From Prevotella sp. (GTDB taxonomy: Bacteria > Bacteroidota > Bacteroidia > Bacteroidales > Bacteroidaceae), in NCBI GenBank assembly GCA_018385335.1, contig JAHAZN010000062.1:1-35560 (forward strand): a stretch of DNA of 35,560 nt. Direction: 5' to 3'. Each line of letters starts with the position of its first letter. Position 1 is the stretch's first letter. The position numbers and the translations under genes are program-made. Shown here one piece after another: positions 31,831 through 35,560 of the stretch. The notes beneath the pieces were generated by a model. It did not search any database. It was given only the letters and a program-made list of their open reading frames with translations, and had not been told where the DNA came from.

Positions 31831-32829
31831 TCACAACTCCTTAATTTTTTCAATAGGCAGATTCGTTAAATTTGCTATTTGTTCAATGTTCATACCAGTG
31901 TTCTTCAGTGCTTTAGCTGTAACAAGCAATGCTTTTTCTTGTTGAGCCAATTGTTCTCCTTGTTGAGCCAATTGTTCTCCTTGTTGAGCCAATTGTTCTC
32001 CTTGTTGAGTCAATTGTTCTTCTTGTTGAGTCAATTGCTCCTCCTGTTGCGCAATTCTTTTGTCTCTCATCATGATTGCCGTATCTCTGTTCTCAATAGC
32101 AGAGAAATACTCGTCTTCTACATTCATATCCTGTCTAAGTTTAGCATCGGAGGCAGCAGTCAACAGCCTATGCAGTATGTGTTTCATCTCTGAATCATCT
32201 GCATAACAATCTTCGTTAATATTTAGAACCTGCCTGTTATGTTTGTCCTTGTTTGTTTGGTCGAAGACGCTGAGTACTTCCACCAACCGGTTGTTGACAT
32301 GTCCATGGAGCAAAGGTATCTGAACGATGATGCTGTCGTGCACAAGGCTCTCAACAAAGGGATCGGGTAGTCCTTTCGTCACCTCCTTCCCGTCATAATC
32401 ATAGGATTTGTGCCTTACATACAACACGGGCTCTTCAATATCTCCAACTCTATGTCCTAAAAGGTATACCGTAATCATCGGTATTCCGTAACCGTTAGGA
32501 TTGTCATCTTTGAGAATATTGTCAGGGTTGGCATATTGTGTGCCGAGGTATTGTCTGAACCTCAGAGTTTCTGTTTCTAACCATGTTTTTTGCAATTCGA
32601 TGAGTACCAATTTGAGACTACCATCATCCTGTCTGACTTTTGCTCCAAAGTCTATTCTGAACATGGATATCTTGTCTCTTGTACCATTGGTGTACTCATG
32701 CTTACGCACTTCCACTTCTGCCACTTCTCTTTTGAGTAGTGCCGAAAGGATTGTCTTGGCCACGCGTTCATCTTCCATCAGATATTTGAACACTGCGTCA
32801 TATATCGGGTTGGCTATACGAATAATCAT
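31831..32829 (-). CDS. Rpn-like PD-(D/E)XK nuclease family protein with coiled-coil repeat
   Basis: The 332-residue protein belongs to the Rpn/PDDEXK_2 family, often called recombination-promoting nuclease or putative transposase. The N-terminal PIYDAVFKYLMEDERVAKTILSALL is diagnostic. The nuclease motif is visible as Asp60 in FRIDFG, Glu78 and Gln80 in LIELQK. Near the C-terminus (about residues 255-300) lies a tandem heptad, QQGEQLA or QQEEQLT, predicted as a coiled coil, followed by a conserved short helix MNIEQIANLTNLPIEKIKEL. E. coli relatives cut DNA and promote RecA-independent recombination; whether this one does is not shown. The ATG at 32829 is preferred over a TTG at 32865. Confidence 0.88.
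   Translation of the reverse strand: MIIRIANPIYDAVFKYLMEDERVAKTILSALLKREVAEVEVRKHEYTNGTRDKISMFRIDFGAKVRQDDGSLKLVLIELQKTWLETETLRFRQYLGTQYANPDNILKDDNPNGYGIPMITVYLLGHRVGDIEEPVLYVRHKSYDYDGKEVTKGLPDPFVESLVHDSIIVQIPLLHGHVNNRLVEVLSVFDQTNKDKHNRQVLNINEDCYADDSEMKHILHRLLTAASDAKLRQDMNVEDEYFSAIENRDTAIMMRDKRIAQQEEQLTQQEEQLTQQGEQLAQQGEQLAQQGEQLAQQEKALLVTAKALKNTGMNIEQIANLTNLPIEKIKEL
31938..32063. repeat. 21-bp tandem repeat inside the Rpn-like gene
   Basis: Five 21-base units (31938, 31959, 31980, 32001, 32022) and a degenerate sixth (32043) lie head to tail. The first three are identical; the fourth and fifth differ by a few bases. Each encodes one seven-residue heptad, so unit gain or loss keeps the frame and changes coiled-coil length. 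Confidence 0.9.
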
Positions 32830-32879
32830 AACTATGCTGTTTCTGTCAATGACTAATGCTTTCAAGGTTCATTACCCTG

Positions 32880-32911
32880 CAAAAATAATCCTTTTCCCTG
32901 ATTTCTCCAAA
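32880..32911 (-). promoter_or_regulatory. Promoter of the Rpn-like gene
   Basis: On the minus strand TTTG (32911-32908) and TATTTTTG (32887-32880) are 20 bp apart. The ATG at 32829 is about 50 bp downstream. Confidence 0.65.
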
Positions 32912-33026
32912 TATTACTTGGTTTATTATTTCAACCGTTAGAATAAGTGCATGGTTGGAATAAACCCGACAATTTCTCGCCATTCATTTTTTTTGGGGCA
33001 TTTGAGAATAACAGACATATTTTGTT

Positions 33027-33034
33027 TATCTTTG
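33027..33034 (+). promoter_or_regulatory. -7 motif for the YjbR-like gene
   Basis: TATCTTTG fits TAnnTTTG, with TTTG (33001-33004) 22 bp upstream, slightly long. It supports the start at 33059 rather than an in-frame start upstream. Confidence 0.6.
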
Positions 33035-33058
33035 CAAATAACAATCCAACCCACGACA

Positions 33059-33403
33059 ATGAATATAGAAGAAGTTAGAGCGTATGCACTTTCTCTTGCA
33101 GAAGTGACCGAGGATATGCCTTTTGGCGATGACAATGTCTGTTTCAGAATTCATGGAAAGATTTTCCTCTGTCTGAATCTCTATTCCGATGAACCTCATT
33201 TTGCTATCAAACTACAGCCGAAACGCAGTGAGGAGTTGCGTGAGCAGTATGAAGGAGTGAGGCCTGCATGGCACTGGAACAAGAAGCACTGGAGCGACAT
33301 CTACTACACACAGTTGGATGACACCCTCATGAAAACTTTGATAACCGAGGCATATCAACTTGTCGCGTGCAAAGGGTCGAAGAAACGAGTGGCCAAGACA
33401 TAA
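33059..33403 (+). CDS. MmcQ/YjbR family protein
   Basis: The 114-residue protein has the CyaY-like YjbR fold: MNIEEVRAYALSLAEVTEDMPFGDDNVCFRIHGKIF (residues 1-36), FAIKLQPKRSEELREQYEGVRPAWHWNKKHWSDI (about 45-78), and a closing helix. The PFG and HWNKKHW motifs are typical. Family members may bind DNA, but the biological role is not known. The frame is open upstream, but the promoter box and the family N-terminus favour 33059. It is a single-gene unit ended by a strong hairpin at 33437-33476. Confidence 0.9.
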   Translation: MNIEEVRAYALSLAEVTEDMPFGDDNVCFRIHGKIFLCLNLYSDEPHFAIKLQPKRSEELREQYEGVRPAWHWNKKHWSDIYYTQLDDTLMKTLITEAYQLVACKGSKKRVAKT

Positions 33404-33436
33404 TGATGAGGCTGCCATATCCTATGGAAAAACAAT

Positions 33437-33476
33437 GAAGGAGGCTGCAAGTGGTTAACCGCTTGCAGCCTCCTTC
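33437..33476. terminator. Bidirectional hairpin between the YjbR-like gene and the small peptide gene
   Basis: GAAGGAGGCTGCAAG (33437-33451) pairs perfectly with CTTGCAGCCTCCTTC (33462-33476). Three inner pairs, one of them G-T, close a TTAA loop. No T-run follows. Placed between converging genes, it could end both messages. Confidence 0.7.
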
Positions 33477-33509
33477 GCTGATAGTGCTTCTCCTTGATAA
33501 GGCTTTGGG

Positions 33510-33650
33510 TCAGTCTCCCATCACCTCCTCTTCTTCAATAGCATTATAGTCTTCTTCTGTGGCCATTTTGATGTTTGATACGGCGAGCATGACGGGGGTG
33601 CCTATCTCAATCATTTCTATTTCCGGTCTGATATATTCTTGCTTTTTCAT
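33510..33650 (-). CDS. Small acidic peptide gene (46 residues) after the BspA-like gene
   Basis: The frame starts MKKQEYIRPEIEMIEIG and ends in an acidic tail EEEEVMGD. It resembles a class of very short Bacteroidales proteins that begin with a Lys-rich start, a Y-x-x-P-E-I-E phrase and a V/M-L-A segment followed by polar residues. Their function is unknown to me. It begins 19 bp after the stop of the BspA-like gene on the same strand, so the two are probably cotranscribed. It has no cysteines and no clear signal peptide. The evidence is the recurrent sequence pattern and the neat fit between a gene and a terminator. Confidence 0.6.
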   Translation of the reverse strand: MKKQEYIRPEIEMIEIGTPVMLAVSNIKMATEEDYNAIEEEEVMGD

Positions 33651-33669
33651 TGTCGTATGTCTTTTTTCT

Positions 33670-35560
33670 TTATTTGATGATAATTTTCATTGTTTTCTCT
33701 CCCTTCTTCACGATGTTAAGGCCTTTCTTCAGACCATCTGTGCGGCAGCCGTTCATGTCGTAGTATTTGGCACCCTCCGTGGTCATCATGTTCAGTTGGT
33801 CGATGAAAGTCGCTTCGTCATAGATGGCGATGTTATATGCTTTGGCAGAGGATAATGTAGAGCCTTCGTTGACCACATAGGCCCGAAAGGCCTTCAGTCC
33901 TACCTTTTTCACCTTGCTGTTGGCGAGTAGTTTGGCGGGATTCATCAGTTGGTTGTTCTTCAAGATGAAGCAGTTGTTGTCATCAGAGGTGAATGTCTTT
34001 TCCTGATAGGTACCCACGAGTTTGAGGTTGCTCAGTTCTGTAGCTGTCCCTTCTACGGGCATTGTGACGATGCTTGCGTCTGTTGCCTTGATGTCAAGGT
34101 CGGTTGCCTTTTCAGCCTTCTTATATAAAATAGGTGTGCCGGCAGCTATCTGTCCGCTGACTTGCGTCAGTGTGATGGTACTGTTCCCCTCGTCCATGTT
34201 CGTCAGCTGGTAGGCGTCGAAGCCAGAGGGAGTATAATCAAAGGGCAGACACAAGGAGCCCCATGTTGCTGTGGAGGCCGCGCGGGTATAAGAGATGTTC
34301 GTTGCTGTGAAAGGCACATAAGCCACAAAGTCATCGCCGTCTGAAAGTGAGAGATTATCTACTTTAAGTTTCTCTCCACACATGTCATATTTGGTATCTC
34401 CCACCTTGCAATAGGTCTTGAAATAGCCTGTCTTATAGTTGGCATGTGTTTTGTCTATGGTGCTACTGCTAAAGGGAATAGCTCCAACGAGCTGGCTACA
34501 GTCATAGAACATCTCCATAGATGAAGATACGTTATTAGTCGTAAACTTGTCTGATACGTAAATGGTCTTGAGAATGGGACAGAAACAAAACATATCATCC
34601 ATTGTTGTCACCTTTTCTGTGTTGAAATTGCTCAAGTCAAGTGTTGTCAGTTTCAAGCAATAACGAAACATATTACTCATATCAGAGACATTCTTAGTAT
34701 TAAAAGAACTTATGTCAAGTAGAGATAGATTTTCGCAAGCATTAAACATACCACACATGGTTTCGATTTTCTCCGTGTTGAAAGAACTCAAGTCAAGAGA
34801 TTCCAGCGCTTTACATTCCCAAAACATGTATTGCATGTCTTTCACCTTTTCTGTGTTGAAATTGCTCAAGTCAAGTGTTGTCAGTTTCAAGCAAGAACGA
34901 AACATACTACTCATATCAGAGACATTATTAGTATTGAAAGAGTTCAAATTAAGTGTAGTTAGTGAACTGCAATAATAGAACATACTACTCATATTAGAGA
35001 CATTATTAGTGTTGAAATTGCTCAAGTCAAGTGTAGTTAGTGAGCTGCAATTATAGAACATACGACTCATATCAGAGACATTATTAGTGTTGAAAGAACT
35101 CAAATCAAGTGATTTGAGATTCTTGCAATCATCGAACATATATGCCATGTCTGTTACTATGGATGTATTTAGATTTTGAATATCCTTGATTTCTGTCAGA
35201 TTGCTACATCCGCTAAACCAATATCGGCAAGTACGAGGATTTACATCTGCAAATGAGTCATCAAAGGCAACCTTCTTTATTGATGTGGCTATAGTGGACC
35301 AATCAGGTTTCGATGTCCCGCTTTCGGGAATATTATATATTGTTATTCCTTCCGTCGAAGTAGGCTCCTCACTAAACTTAAATGTCAATGTATTGTCAGC
35401 AGTAGTAAACTCTGCATACACCTTTTTGGGTCTGGATACCGTTCCCTTCAACGTAAAATAGCCATTGACAGTATTGGCGTAATTACCATCCGTACAGTTT
35501 GAACTATATTTAATAGCTCCAACCAACTTATTGCAGCCCAAGAACATGGAACCATGACTT
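33670..35560 (-). CDS. BspA-like leucine-rich repeat surface protein, 5' end outside window
   Basis: The frame is open to the right edge, so the N-terminus is missing; an ATG at 35547 is internal. The visible 629 residues hold about eight 26-residue BspA/DUF285 repeats of the form LTTLDLSNFNTxxVxDMxxMF. Each repeat block ends in a module with LVGAI and GYF; one such module also begins the visible part, so at least one more block lies upstream. A beta-rich region and a C-terminal tail (YYDMNGCRTDGLKKGLNIVKKG) like Prevotella sorting tails follow. BspA-type proteins bind host proteins or other bacteria; here it is inferred. The small peptide gene follows 19 bp after the stop. Confidence 0.87.
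   Translation of the reverse strand, partial: SHGSMFLGCNKLVGAIKYSSNCTDGNYANTVNGYFTLKGTVSRPKKVYAEFTTADNTLTFKFSEEPTSTEGITIYNIPESGTSKPDWSTIATSIKKVAFDDSFADVNPRTCRYWFSGCSNLTEIKDIQNLNTSIVTDMAYMFDDCKNLKSLDLSSFNTNNVSDMSRMFYNCSSLTTLDLSNFNTNNVSNMSSMFYYCSSLTTLNLNSFNTNNVSDMSSMFRSCLKLTTLDLSNFNTEKVKDMQYMFWECKALESLDLSSFNTEKIETMCGMFNACENLSLLDISSFNTKNVSDMSNMFRYCLKLTTLDLSNFNTEKVTTMDDMFCFCPILKTIYVSDKFTTNNVSSSMEMFYDCSQLVGAIPFSSSTIDKTHANYKTGYFKTYCKVGDTKYDMCGEKLKVDNLSLSDGDDFVAYVPFTATNISYTRAASTATWGSLCLPFDYTPSGFDAYQLTNMDEGNSTITLTQVSGQIAAGTPILYKKAEKATDLDIKATDASIVTMPVEGTATELSNLKLVGTYQEKTFTSDDNNCFILKNNQLMNPAKLLANSKVKKVGLKAFRAYVVNEGSTLSSAKAYNIAIYDEATFIDQLNMMTTEGAKYYDMNGCRTDGLKKGLNIVKKGEKTMKIIIK

Noticed and set aside
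31938..32063. A CRISPR-like array
   Set aside because: The 21-bp units are contiguous, have no spacers, and encode in-frame heptads of the Rpn-like protein.
34611..35140. A CRISPR-like or intergenic repeat array near the right edge
   Set aside because: The periodicity is 78 bp and corresponds to 26-residue BspA repeats in an uninterrupted coding frame.

Overview
The window looks like a chromosomal segment from a Prevotellaceae bacterium (Prevotella/Segatella-like, phylum Bacteroidota). This rests on Bacteroidales-type promoters (TAnnTTTG, sometimes with TTTG about 19-21 bp upstream) in front of most transcription units, a fused SecDF, a fused gamma/alpha 2-oxoacid oxidoreductase, DUF4271 and Omp28-like proteins, type IX secretion-like C-terminal tails, a lipoprotein with a Cys-Ser-Asp-Asp-Asp surface-export signal, and a BspA-type repeat protein. 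The genus is inferred; no rRNA gene is present.

Positions 1-27.7 kb are mostly housekeeping. In order: a strong terminator and a repeat element; a flavin reductase convergent with an aroQ-methyltransferase unit; xerD translationally coupled to butyrate kinase; the korA-korB pair; two secreted proteins overlapping by 4 bp; a convergent TlpA-like thioredoxin; tRNA-Pro(CGG); a Na/phosphate cotransporter followed by upp; metK-DUF4271-hemD-rnpA-yidD-tyrS; tRNA-Gln(TTG); kduI-kduD for hexuronate catabolism; a convergent HU gene; a rhomboid protease overlapping an endonuclease/exonuclease/phosphatase-family protein; and secDF with a clear terminator.

Positions 27.7-35.6 kb are accessory, visibly more AT-rich and mosaic. 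They hold a YhcG-type PD-(D/E)XK protein, an internally deleted IS982 transposase remnant, a YD-repeat-like lipoprotein divergent from a small helix-turn-helix regulator, tRNA-Leu(TAG), an Rpn-type PD-(D/E)XK protein with a 21-bp tandem repeat, a YjbR-like protein, a 46-residue peptide gene, and the 3' part of a BspA-like surface protein that runs off the end of the window.

The most notable observations are: (1) rnpA, normally essential, has an in-frame TAA at codon 43 with the reading frame intact on both sides; (2) a three-copy family of inverted-repeat elements, each copy lying a few to tens of bases 3' of a strong GC-rich hairpin; (3) a 136-bp duplicated 3' module in which a protein-tail segment is almost identical and the terminator part has diverged, one copy ending a lipoprotein and the other ending a 47-residue frame with a signal-peptide-like start. 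I did not find a CRISPR array, a phage, or a recognisable complete defence system.
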